Shown here: positions 20,101-28,654 of the stretch, one piece after another | Position numbering within the stretch: the stretch's first letter is position 1 | How the letters are laid out: each line of letters starts with the position of its first letter | IMG/VR virus record: IMGVR_UViG_3300009152_000030 | Location: 110,118 to 174,117 of that record | Direction: 5' to 3' (one strand) | Origin: a virus | DNA: 64,000 nt | Translations under genes and position numbers: made by a program | Notes under the pieces: model-generated | Told to the model about the DNA's origin: nothing | Database searches by the model: none | Seen by the model: the letters and a program-made list of their open reading frames with translations, nothing else

Positions 20101-21458
20101 GCCAGCTTAGTGGTGGAGACGCAACCACATACAGCCCATGGCTAAATGCAAGAGCAATTTCTTTAGGCTCTTCCAATGCTATGAATTATGGATCAGCTAT
20201 AAGAAATGCATCATACGTAGATGCTTTCCAGGGTATACGTCACGATCCTTTGCAGTCTTATGTTGCGGAATATGTTTATCCTTTTAGAGCTGTAATAGAC
20301 ACAGGTTATTTTGTTAATCATTTTGTTTCGGCTATTGATGCTGCTACTGGCAATTTAACATATGTGGCAAATGGTGGGCCTAGTGAGGATGCAATCAATT
20401 CCGACATTACACAAATTATATGTCAGAGGAATATTGTTATTAAAGAATCTACTAATGCGGATAATCCTCTGCCTGATAATTACTATAGCAATAGTTTGGT
20501 TTTTGCATATATTGAAGATAATGCATTGCCATCAATAGATGCTTTAATAAGAGGAAGTGAAGAAATTTTTCTTCAGAATAGCTCAAGTTCTTATAGCAAT
20601 CTTTTTCCTAGATGCCTTGTTGATTTTAAAGTTAATTTAGATTACTTTATCGGTAAAAAAGTTGCCAACTATGAGACTACTTGGACATTGACTGAAAGTA
20701 ATGATCCTCAAAAAAACTCTCCGCATGAAGGGTTAATGGGTTTAGCTCCAGAGCATGAAAACGAAAGATCTTATGGAAGAGTTCTTGTCGGGTATAACGT
20801 TATGGTTCCTGCATCTGGTTTTGGTGTAAATGGTGTCACAGCACCTCTCGAATCTTATTCGGGCCAAGATAACTATACTGGAGTTGGTCTAAACCAGCAA
20901 GGCGTTAACAGATTGAATGTTGTTATGTCAAATAGACAGCCTCAACCTTTTATGGGCTATCTAGGGACCTCGACTGCCAACGCAAATTTACGGGTAAGGA
21001 ATAATCCCAATACTATTATTGGTTATCAGGATTTTCTTGGAAGAATACATGCCACCAATATGCCAGCATTGAATGCAAAATATCCATTATTCTCATCAGT
21101 ATATGATAACAAGTACCATACAAAAAAGAAATTCGCTTACGAAATAGATAATACAAAAGGCATCATTGACCAGTTATTTGTTCCAGTAGTTAATATTCCT
21201 GATTTTTATTTTGCAAGATACAGGGACGGAGGAGCCTGGAAACATAATTATAACTACTCTGTTCCTTATAGAGTGTATATAGCTGATCCTTCTACATTAA
21301 AGCCAGTATACAGAACTGGAACTGGAGCTTTTAAATATGCAGATGATATTGGTACGCCCAACCAAAGTTATTCTTTAATGAAAGTAATGGTTGAATTAAG
21401 AGGAAAAATAATAATTAAAGTAGTAACTGCTCCTATGACAAACCCAATTGTAGATTAA
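17142..21458 (+). CDS. Tail fibre-like structural protein, 1438 aa
   Basis: This is the second largest protein in the window, preceded by an AAGGA ribosome site after a 16-base gap. Two short motifs are typical of phage fibre and baseplate-attached proteins: ARHRHDGLDSYRI near residue 420, and NPHTQYLNR near residue 475, which resembles the 'HxQYL' phage tail repeat. The rest is long, polar and beta-like, with many Gly, Ser, Asn and Tyr. No catalytic motif was seen. It probably forms a fibre or a baseplate-fibre connector; the receptor-binding end is not evident. Confidence 0.65.
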   Translation: MSDFLKTPATNVVSTIWTAGEQPTARKFNVTFNSYYQALNTVCKILGPLDNDNPSFNSRGTIVSSYTYGKMNDEEREILYEDAEKAIVNSFNLARIIGPHASLNPIYLPGSVHTKVEQATGWLLNSTKKVQQLPFPPYTAGTPYTQAGANWTCSYDVEIWSGGALSSAWKPVPTPSMAVTTKTNKVWHLSVDGTLYSNQAFTSGDYIKYTLRVPNTFGVLDSGYNCIPDLSIFSLTDYARGILYDELEYKGALIVSYISSDGSYSKWQVILPKIISAKDSLVNLDGRGFSATGSSDTFEPFGKYIPANPSVGIPTSGKRYTLPYHYISVNGTNLTENVLSLYDSARGKSYSLNLKWERTSNECVLYFYGPLSLKDQFVANDGTTLLSSGTSLTNSKDFVLFCLGTNISDTLAQTTLNYARHRHDGLDSYRISHRNLLDQENNMQGFPDDQDGSNGGLDFINYNRQLSFSMVRDNPHTQYLNRLGYRFGGSQGFYSNFSSSLAVDLNAMHGDLLFYPIYNSNPSYQYSSEINYNANFAIGDTVEEITWDLTNLSSTKTDDFVARRSHAMIFGFPAQSSNKKYLLGATKLYYEPYNFINSSSWDNTGEKWNLWRHGFIPGNTTGNGTYGRGLNIGWGNLFFGHREDILNGRFTQTETKTEASAFWRTSEFNVVTTGNNQAGNNTNSEIKNGYAYRDGFNVRAVKGSSIWLSAGDSFAAGLGPAGGKNVDSNPGTIAIEANYPAYEGSVVTGGARSLLTLNEYKEQGSSGVGIFASPGPKTTVVTGGSIENRIPWATKIPSNYTFAQLWDKNSFITLPSTAVDELWGRGPLLDIFSLALDVNKKSIDPAGDYFNTLSSATNIPVGKDSNLGSWPFGRPLVRGTYGIDFCLSGQLDNLSTDFKTGNTLYGTYEHEDTVPSEWGPYKAVLKTSSNLNEFVHREFRFWGKNSKELPSSDYGDLANTQGGNINLLYGLNQPYKRFGKSITDLTSQLSGGDATTYSPWLNARAISLGSSNAMNYGSAIRNASYVDAFQGIRHDPLQSYVAEYVYPFRAVIDTGYFVNHFVSAIDAATGNLTYVANGGPSEDAINSDITQIICQRNIVIKESTNADNPLPDNYYSNSLVFAYIEDNALPSIDALIRGSEEIFLQNSSSSYSNLFPRCLVDFKVNLDYFIGKKVANYETTWTLTESNDPQKNSPHEGLMGLAPEHENERSYGRVLVGYNVMVPASGFGVNGVTAPLESYSGQDNYTGVGLNQQGVNRLNVVMSNRQPQPFMGYLGTSTANANLRVRNNPNTIIGYQDFLGRIHATNMPALNAKYPLFSSVYDNKYHTKKKFAYEIDNTKGIIDQLFVPVVNIPDFYFARYRDGGAWKHNYNYSVPYRVYIADPSTLKPVYRTGTGAFKYADDIGTPNQSYSLMKVMVELRGKIIIKVVTAPMTNPIVD

Positions 21459-21459
21459 C

Positions 21460-23676
21460 ATGAGTATTGCAATTACAATAAGAGTAACTGGTAATCCGGT
21501 TGAGTATGAATATGATATTCAAGTATATACTCATGTTCAACGTGATTATATTTACTATAGACAAGAAGTTAAGTCTAACGAGATTCAACTTGCCTACTTA
21601 GAAACATTACCTATTCTTTCACATGAAGCAATCGAATTAAATTCTTATTTGGAAAATATTATTCCGCCAATTGATACAACAGTATACAGTACAAAAGAAA
21701 ACGTAGTATACAGCGAGAAGAGTAACCTTATCTTTACTACGGTAACTGCGCCGGAGTCATACGGTAAAAAACCATTATTCTTTTGTCACAAGATAAAAGG
21801 AAAAGTTTCTAATGTAAGTTTTATTCCTTGGAAGAATGGGATAGATTCTTCTAACTGGATATATTTAGAGAAATATAATGCTATTTTTTCTGATCTTATG
21901 AATGATCTTGATAGCGAAATTGGAAGATACAATGCTAATTATGTACAGTATACGACTGGCTCAGGTTCAATCTATGCCCAAAGCGGTCAATCTATTAAGG
22001 AAATTTACAAAAGAGAACCATTGTTTTCAGAACAAACAGTATTTGATTATGATGAAGAGACTCTAGAAATTAATGAAAATGCGCCCGTCTACTACAAAAG
22101 TCAAGAAGCCAATGGGCAATGGAAATATCAATTTATAAAGCCGGTAAATGAAACACTATACTATACTGAGTATAGGCAAGCAAAACTCTCGGCAAGAATG
22201 AATCCTGGCTTGCCATTAAACTATAGTTGGCCAATAGAAATTATTGGTAGTTCTCTTACAGTTAAACCAAGCCAAGGGGCCAGCATAACTTATAACTGGG
22301 CAAACCCAGATGCTGATAGGTGGTTTCCTTACTATCCATACCTAACATTAAAAAAACAAGCTTACTATGTTAATAGAACTAGTTTTCAAGTTTTAAATAG
22401 CCATATTGTTTTAAATCCCTCAGAAAGTATTCATCTAACATTTAAAGTCTATAGATACTCAGAGAGCAGTAAAGACTATAACTTATTGTTTGCTCAATCA
22501 ACTGATATTGCTTATGTTGGTAAAAAAATATCCGGAAATTACATAGATAATAATATTATTAAATATACTAAGTTTACTGGCTCAGTAGATTACTCACTTG
22601 GAATAGTTACAATATCAGATCAAGTACCTCTTAATCCAAGAGACAAGATCATTGCAGAGTATGTAGTTAAAGAAGAAGAAAGTGAATATAACTTCTATAA
22701 CGTTAATCCTTTGCACAACAAAAAAGTCCTTGATGGATATCTATTTTTCTTTGCTACCCCAAAGACAGAAAGTGAAAACTCTAAAATATACTGGGCATGG
22801 ATAAAAGATAGATACAATGATGAAATATCTGCATACTCAGAATATGTCTATGATACAAACTATCCAAATAAATCTTTAATCCTAGGATTATTTGTTTCTG
22901 ATTTTAAAGATATGTGTACTTATAACTTTATAGAAAGTTATGTTCCTGACAGTCTTACAGCTGATATGAAATTCTTGCCAATATGTTCTGCTTCTTTTAA
23001 GAAAAAGAAATATACAGAGTTTTCTTCTATTAAAGACCTAAGAGTTCTAGGTGCACTTAAAGAGGATTATGAAATTGAAAAGAAAAACAAAAACGCTGTT
23101 TTTTCTAATATCTTAAATGCTTCTGGCTTTATCAATGTAGATAGTAGTTCTCAAGTTTTTGTCTATATCGACAAAGATCAAAGTTTCTATCCTGATTCTC
23201 TTGATGATTTAAACTTTAAAAACATTATCAATCAAAATCTTCCTGTTACTCTAGTAGGACATCAAAAAAGTATAAACTATGTAGACATTAGTTATTTACA
23301 TATTAAAGGTAGAACTGAGTCAGAAGAACAAATCTTGACCATAAACATGGAAGTTCTCCACAAAGGTAATAGACTTGCAGTTTACGTAGTGGATAATCCA
23401 AACGGTGTTTCTAGCAAAGACATTCTATTAACTACATTGGATGTAGTTGACTACTCAGAGTCAAATGCCGAACTAGAAAGTAATGGCACAGTACGTTATA
23501 CTAAGGAAGTAAATTTAGTGCCGGAGTCTGCAACTAGTACGACTTTAAATGATACTGTAAAAGATTTCATCTATCTTGCTTTCGAATCATATCAATATGA
23601 TCTTGCAACTGGTGAAGAAACTTTGCTTGGCCCAAGATCACAGGTATCTTGCTACTACATAGATAGGAGTCTCTAA
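21460..23676 (+). CDS. Hypothetical structural protein, 738 aa
   Basis: It starts one base after the upstream stop and overlaps the next ATG by one base. The sequence is very rich in Tyr, Lys and Glu with alternating hydrophobic residues, fitting a multi-domain beta protein. No signal peptide, membrane helix, Cys cluster or enzyme motif is visible, and I do not recognise the family. Its location in the unbroken tail block indicates a virion component. Confidence 0.55.
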   Translation: MSIAITIRVTGNPVEYEYDIQVYTHVQRDYIYYRQEVKSNEIQLAYLETLPILSHEAIELNSYLENIIPPIDTTVYSTKENVVYSEKSNLIFTTVTAPESYGKKPLFFCHKIKGKVSNVSFIPWKNGIDSSNWIYLEKYNAIFSDLMNDLDSEIGRYNANYVQYTTGSGSIYAQSGQSIKEIYKREPLFSEQTVFDYDEETLEINENAPVYYKSQEANGQWKYQFIKPVNETLYYTEYRQAKLSARMNPGLPLNYSWPIEIIGSSLTVKPSQGASITYNWANPDADRWFPYYPYLTLKKQAYYVNRTSFQVLNSHIVLNPSESIHLTFKVYRYSESSKDYNLLFAQSTDIAYVGKKISGNYIDNNIIKYTKFTGSVDYSLGIVTISDQVPLNPRDKIIAEYVVKEEESEYNFYNVNPLHNKKVLDGYLFFFATPKTESENSKIYWAWIKDRYNDEISAYSEYVYDTNYPNKSLILGLFVSDFKDMCTYNFIESYVPDSLTADMKFLPICSASFKKKKYTEFSSIKDLRVLGALKEDYEIEKKNKNAVFSNILNASGFINVDSSSQVFVYIDKDQSFYPDSLDDLNFKNIINQNLPVTLVGHQKSINYVDISYLHIKGRTESEEQILTINMEVLHKGNRLAVYVVDNPNGVSSKDILLTTLDVVDYSESNAELESNGTVRYTKEVNLVPESATSTTLNDTVKDFIYLAFESYQYDLATGEETLLGPRSQVSCYYIDRSL

Positions 23677-24287
23677 TGAATTTATCATGGTTTAGTTCTT
23701 CTCCGTTTACAACGGCAAATAATTTGATTAACGATAATAGTGTTATTAATGCTGTTTATTCCTCTGGAACTCCTGGTGGACAAATTCTTTCCTTCTGGGT
23801 GGTTAATAATGGGAATGAATTACCAAATACAGTTGTTGGAGAATTAGTTAATTTTGGATTTTATATTGACTCTGATAATCCAGAAGACAAAAATAAAATC
23901 TTAGACTTAGCTAGTCTTAAGAATGACGACGACGAGACTCCTTACGGACTTTATATTTTCTTCGGATGGACTGGAAGCAATGTGCCATCTGTTGATAGAG
24001 TTAGTGGATCTAGTGATTCAGAGTTACTTTCTAAGTTTAAAGTATCCTGGACAAAAGGAAATAGTGTAATAAATCCTATTCTTTTATCAGAATCTTATAC
24101 TTTTAATGGATCAAACTATACAAAAAGAACTAATCTTCAAGTGAATGAAGGAAATCTTGATGCCGACAATGAGGGTAAAGGTTCTCTGTATGTTGTTTTG
24201 GCATTAGTTGTTCCTCCCTCAGAGAGTAACTATGGTTCTTTCCTCTCAAAGATTAGATTAAATGCAACGTGCATAAAGGAAATATAA
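23676..24287 (+). CDS. Hypothetical structural protein, 203 aa
   Basis: It overlaps the upstream gene by one base, and the next gene starts immediately after its stop. The protein is Ser/Asn/Gly-rich and beta-like, with an acidic centre (NPEDKNKILDLASLKNDDDE) and a C-terminal SLYVVLALVVPP strand followed by LNATCIKEI. The pattern fits a small jelly-roll or Ig-like domain that could cap one of the neighbouring large proteins. No family is recognised. Confidence 0.5.
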   Translation: MNLSWFSSSPFTTANNLINDNSVINAVYSSGTPGGQILSFWVVNNGNELPNTVVGELVNFGFYIDSDNPEDKNKILDLASLKNDDDETPYGLYIFFGWTGSNVPSVDRVSGSSDSELLSKFKVSWTKGNSVINPILLSESYTFNGSNYTKRTNLQVNEGNLDADNEGKGSLYVVLALVVPPSESNYGSFLSKIRLNATCIKEI

Positions 24288-24677
24288 ATGATGTGGCAGG
24301 AAAAAGGAAATAATAATATTTGGTTGATTGAAAAGACACCAGTCTTTAATCTAAGGTCACCGGGAGTAACATTAAGTTTTCCTAATAAAAATATTGTTAT
24401 TGACTTATCTGGTATATATTCAATAAGAAAAAGAAGAATTATAAGAGATAATAGTTACGAGATAGTTTACAAGGTAACTATTGAAGAAATCCTCACAACT
24501 AGTAAGTTTGTTGGAATTGAGGAGATAGAAAGTCGAGAAACAAAAGTTGATCTTATCTTTCCAATCATCAAAACAATAAATAGTCTATCTGGTAAACGTC
24601 AGCGCCGCTTGCTAGTCAGTGAAAGAAGAAAAGCAATTGAATTTTCAGTTAATTCTCAAGGTAAAGTTATAGGATAA
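24288..24677 (+). CDS. Hypothetical small basic protein, 129 aa
   Basis: The protein is basic, with clusters such as IRKRRIIR and KRQRRLLVSERRK, and otherwise beta-like. It lies between larger structural genes with no spacing, so it is expressed with them. A small adaptor between tail proteins is possible. No motif or family is recognised and no membrane segment is present. Confidence 0.5.
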   Translation: MMWQEKGNNNIWLIEKTPVFNLRSPGVTLSFPNKNIVIDLSGIYSIRKRRIIRDNSYEIVYKVTIEEILTTSKFVGIEEIESRETKVDLIFPIIKTINSLSGKRQRRLLVSERRKAIEFSVNSQGKVIG

Positions 24678-24679
24678 CT

Positions 24680-26053
24680 ATGTCTGAACAATGTTACTTT
24701 ATAAATCCTAACTTTACTGCTAATACAACTATAGCTCAACCTTACTTCAATACTTTTGATATTGCAGGAAGAGTGCAAATTGTTGAGTCTATGTTCACTG
24801 ATCTTTCTCTAACAGTCCAAAGAGGAATGGTTGGCTTGGATGGTCTAATGAATAGACAAAAGAAACAGCAACTTACTCTAATGAATATGATGAGAGATGT
24901 AACTAGTGATTTATTTATAGAAAAAGCCTTTGTAACACTAGGCATAACAAAGTCGAAAGACACATTTAATGTTTGGCAATCATCTTGGCCTATTCTAGAG
25001 TGGGATACTATTGTAATAGATAAAGTGTCGAAAGAATTTGAAATAATTCAAGGAGATTTTAAGGCTCAAATAGTTGACAATGCTATTGTGAGTATAGATA
25101 CCGATACCCTAGGAACATATACAAGGGTTCACTATCGACTTTCTTCTGGAAAGGTTGCACCTGTAATAGTGGAAATTTCTAAAGATAAAGTTGCAAGTAA
25201 AAATAATATAAATCAGATATATATAAAAACACCACAAAGTGATTTCAATTTGTATCAAGATTTTTTTTCCAATGAAATTGGAATATCTAATGAAATAGAC
25301 CGTTTGATTATTCCAACAATGGTTTCTGAGTTAATTATATTTTATAAGAATACTCTTATAGATAAAAGAAACCATTTATATGTGAAAGCTTACCCGGTAG
25401 AGGCTCTAAGAGATGAGATTATAAGCGGAGAAACAACCTGGAAAACTGACACTGAAATATCTAACATCTCAGTGCTGAGTTTAGGTGAATACAATATCTG
25501 TGATCTAACTATTATTGCAGAAAATAGAACTTATAAAATGCAGTGTGGAAGCTCATTTACTAATAATTTTTCCAGATTAGATCTTCTAGGTTATTCCCCT
25601 AGTCTGAACGCAACTTACTTTAAGTTTCCATTCCCTGTAGATCTAACAGATACAATTACTATTTATAAGAATTTGAATACAGGTGTTCCAATATTAGATT
25701 GGGAGTATAGTTTTACTAGCGCATTAGGACCTTGGGATCCGGCTGAGAAACTTAGTGATTCTCAACAGGTATATCCTGTTACGGAGTTTACAGCTGCCAA
25801 AAAAGAGCTATACATTAAAGTAAATACATTCTGCGATAGTGGATATGCCCGCTATACTGGAAGTCAAGGAATAAACTGCAGTTGGCCTCTTAGTGAGGAT
25901 AAAAAATTTTTATGGACAGGTGGAAAAATTGAGTGTAAAGTAACTGGACCTATGCAGATTACTGCAAGAATAACATCTGGCTATAATCAGTTTAATTGGA
26001 ATAGTGAACTTTTAAATTTTATTTTTCCACTTGGACAAATAGGAATTAGTTAA
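24680..26053 (+). CDS. Hypothetical structural protein, 457 aa
   Basis: The N-terminal 95 residues are helical (AGRVQIVESMFTDLSLTVQRG ... RQKKQQLTLMNMMRDVTSDL), which would suit trimerisation or docking, and a beta-rich body follows. The two downstream genes (866 and 720 aa) have a similar plan of helical N-terminus plus beta body, so the three may be related appendage proteins, though no clear sequence identity was visible. No enzyme motif is seen. Confidence 0.55.
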   Translation: MSEQCYFINPNFTANTTIAQPYFNTFDIAGRVQIVESMFTDLSLTVQRGMVGLDGLMNRQKKQQLTLMNMMRDVTSDLFIEKAFVTLGITKSKDTFNVWQSSWPILEWDTIVIDKVSKEFEIIQGDFKAQIVDNAIVSIDTDTLGTYTRVHYRLSSGKVAPVIVEISKDKVASKNNINQIYIKTPQSDFNLYQDFFSNEIGISNEIDRLIIPTMVSELIIFYKNTLIDKRNHLYVKAYPVEALRDEIISGETTWKTDTEISNISVLSLGEYNICDLTIIAENRTYKMQCGSSFTNNFSRLDLLGYSPSLNATYFKFPFPVDLTDTITIYKNLNTGVPILDWEYSFTSALGPWDPAEKLSDSQQVYPVTEFTAAKKELYIKVNTFCDSGYARYTGSQGINCSWPLSEDKKFLWTGGKIECKVTGPMQITARITSGYNQFNWNSELLNFIFPLGQIGIS

Positions 26054-28654
26054 ATGATAAAGAAAATCAAAAACAAACTATATGATATTGAGTCAAAAGT
26101 AAGTGGAAACTTCATTGTCCCAATTGAGATAAGTGCTCCAGGCGATACCTTAGCTATTCCAACTGTCCTTAGGCATAGTACTCTTATTAAAGGTAACACT
26201 TCGGATCCTATTACTTCAGTAAATGCGGAGATGCAATCTTTAGAGTTATGCTATGCTGACTTACTGCGACTTTCTACTATTTTTTATAATAGTAGAGAAT
26301 ATCAGTTAAAAAATTTAAAGCAAAGATATGATCTTCTTAGATTAAGAAAGCAAGGACTGACTAGTCTAGGTCTAGGAGTAAAGACTAGTGCTATACAGCT
26401 AAATGATAAAAAGTTATTAGTGGCAAGTAATACCTATGAGTTTGTTAATTCTGGAATTACTGGAAAGCCAACAAAAATAGAACTAGTTACTCCTAAAACT
26501 TTTGGGATTAGCACAGACTCAAACATTATTGTTGGAGATTCACGAAATAAAATTTTAAATTCTTTAGCTGATAGTATTTTTAGTTCAGATCAAAATGATT
26601 TATTCTCAGTACATCGGCGAGATGGAACAGATCTAAGTCTCATTATGTTTTTTGAATTCAAAAAAAAGAAAGAAATTATTAATGAGTTAATGATTAAGCT
26701 TATTGAAAAGCGCGGTCAAGAAGTTAAAATAGCTCTTTACGATATTGAAAGCCAAGAGTTAGTTTACTCTGGTCTATATAGTCCTGAGCCTATTCTGTTT
26801 GAAAAGCCAGTCAAAACATCTGGCTTAGAAATGGTTATTACATCTACTGGTATCCAAGGAAACCAACTAGATATTATTGAAATAGTATTCTATAGAAAGA
26901 CATTCAGAAATTCTTTGGGCAATGGTACTTACGGATTAAAAGCTACTACAGTAAATATGCCGTCATTCTCAGGCAAATATCTTACACTTGAAGATATAAC
27001 CCTGCAATATCCTTCTCACAAGTCTCTTCTTGATTTTGAAGTTAAATCTAATAACGAAAAATTATTTGCCTTAAGAGATGAAGAGCAACTAAGTGGACCA
27101 TATATTGATCCTAACTTTGAATTTACTTGCACTTTAAAAGACCCTAATACACTCTTAGAGTACCTAGGAGATCTTGAGTATGAGAAGTGTAGGATAGACC
27201 AAATCAACGACTCTTATAAGCTTTTTTCATCTATAATGACTGAAGATTCATATAAGATCACAAGAAATATTCCTGGGAATGAAGACGAAAATTTAGTTTT
27301 ACTTCCATTAAATATTAAAAATTTTGAAAGTTTTTTTATTGTCAAGGTTAATGGTGAAAGGTATTCGCAAATAGCAGAGTCTGACACCTATGATGGAAGA
27401 ACTTATAAAGTTGTCTTCACTGGAGATGGTTATATTTTTAAGTTTAAAAGTGTTGTTCAAAACTCTGAAATACTTATCAATGTCAATGGGTGTCCATCTT
27501 ATGTTGAAAAAGTAGAAAATGATTATAAAATAGTTTTTCCATGGCTAGGCCTTGGAACAACAGTAGCTTTCCATTATCCTACTAGCCAAGTTTCAACTTC
27601 AAAAGTTATTGATACTAGTTCATCAGTCATGAACTTGGACTGTAAAAGTATTGTTAGATTATCAATTGATAATTCGGCTTTTACAGAAAAACCCTTAGGG
27701 GCTGTTCTAGGAACAAACAATTATTCAGTTGATTATGCAAATGGATTCTTGTACAGAGGAACAGATATTAGTGGAAGAGTTTCAATTGTTCACTTTAACA
27801 GTAAAATGCATTCAACAAAAATATTGCATGATACTTACTCAGTAAAGATTCCAAACATAGAACAAAGTGAAAGACGTGATAACTCCGGTATCTCTATAAT
27901 CAATGTTAATAGTAGCATTGCCAATTTGAATAAAGTGAATTTTTTTAGCTATCACAAAGACAACGTATTAAAAGTTAATGTAAATAATGAGTTGAATTAC
28001 ATTCAAATCCCATCTGCATTGTCTTTAGTTAGGGGCTCTATTGTTCTAACTAATAGTACGACTTCAAAAAAAGAAATGCTATTCTATAATGGTATTGATG
28101 AATTAAATGATGAAAGTAAGGTTTTTGTTTATTATGACTATGTCGGACTAACAAATTCTTTACATGAATATAAAATAAGACACTACTCTAGGATTCCAGG
28201 GAATTTGTCCTCTTTAAAAATAGAAGTTCAAGATGTATATTTTTCGAATAGAAAGGGACTTAGAAGTCAAATTTCAAACGAAGGAGATTACTATTTTGAA
28301 AGTGAGACAGCAACCGAACTTGTAGGAAGATCTCTCTTTATAAAGTTAGACCAAAAGCCACCTTCTAGTATTCCAGTAACAATTACTACCACTGAAGTAG
28401 ATAATACTTTTAGTGTAGACTATTTACGTAATAGAATCTATATGAATAACCTTGGTACATTTACTGGAAATGTGAAGTTTTCTTATACAAGTTTATTATT
28501 AAAAGACTTTGAAGTTGCAATAGAGGTTAACAAAAAAGAAATCTGGGCTCCAAATGAATATGGAGTTATTGCCTCAAACCAAAAAGATTTAAGTGAACTT
28601 TTACCTTACTTTAGTCCAGTAGTAAAGTCTTTTTCTATAGGAATCATTGGCTAA
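26054..28654 (+). CDS. Hypothetical structural protein with coiled-coil segment, 866 aa
   Basis: It starts immediately after the upstream stop and overlaps the next ATG by one base. Residues about 58-105 are strongly helical with heptad-like spacing (EMQSLELCYADLLRLSTIFY, then EYQLKNLKQRYDLLRLRKQG) and probably form a coiled coil. The rest is beta-rich, and includes a region near residues 225-275 that reads like a carbohydrate-binding jelly roll. It is likely an oligomeric tail appendage. No family is named. Confidence 0.55.
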   Translation: MIKKIKNKLYDIESKVSGNFIVPIEISAPGDTLAIPTVLRHSTLIKGNTSDPITSVNAEMQSLELCYADLLRLSTIFYNSREYQLKNLKQRYDLLRLRKQGLTSLGLGVKTSAIQLNDKKLLVASNTYEFVNSGITGKPTKIELVTPKTFGISTDSNIIVGDSRNKILNSLADSIFSSDQNDLFSVHRRDGTDLSLIMFFEFKKKKEIINELMIKLIEKRGQEVKIALYDIESQELVYSGLYSPEPILFEKPVKTSGLEMVITSTGIQGNQLDIIEIVFYRKTFRNSLGNGTYGLKATTVNMPSFSGKYLTLEDITLQYPSHKSLLDFEVKSNNEKLFALRDEEQLSGPYIDPNFEFTCTLKDPNTLLEYLGDLEYEKCRIDQINDSYKLFSSIMTEDSYKITRNIPGNEDENLVLLPLNIKNFESFFIVKVNGERYSQIAESDTYDGRTYKVVFTGDGYIFKFKSVVQNSEILINVNGCPSYVEKVENDYKIVFPWLGLGTTVAFHYPTSQVSTSKVIDTSSSVMNLDCKSIVRLSIDNSAFTEKPLGAVLGTNNYSVDYANGFLYRGTDISGRVSIVHFNSKMHSTKILHDTYSVKIPNIEQSERRDNSGISIINVNSSIANLNKVNFFSYHKDNVLKVNVNNELNYIQIPSALSLVRGSIVLTNSTTSKKEMLFYNGIDELNDESKVFVYYDYVGLTNSLHEYKIRHYSRIPGNLSSLKIEVQDVYFSNRKGLRSQISNEGDYYFESETATELVGRSLFIKLDQKPPSSIPVTITTTEVDNTFSVDYLRNRIYMNNLGTFTGNVKFSYTSLLLKDFEVAIEVNKKEIWAPNEYGVIASNQKDLSELLPYFSPVVKSFSIGIIG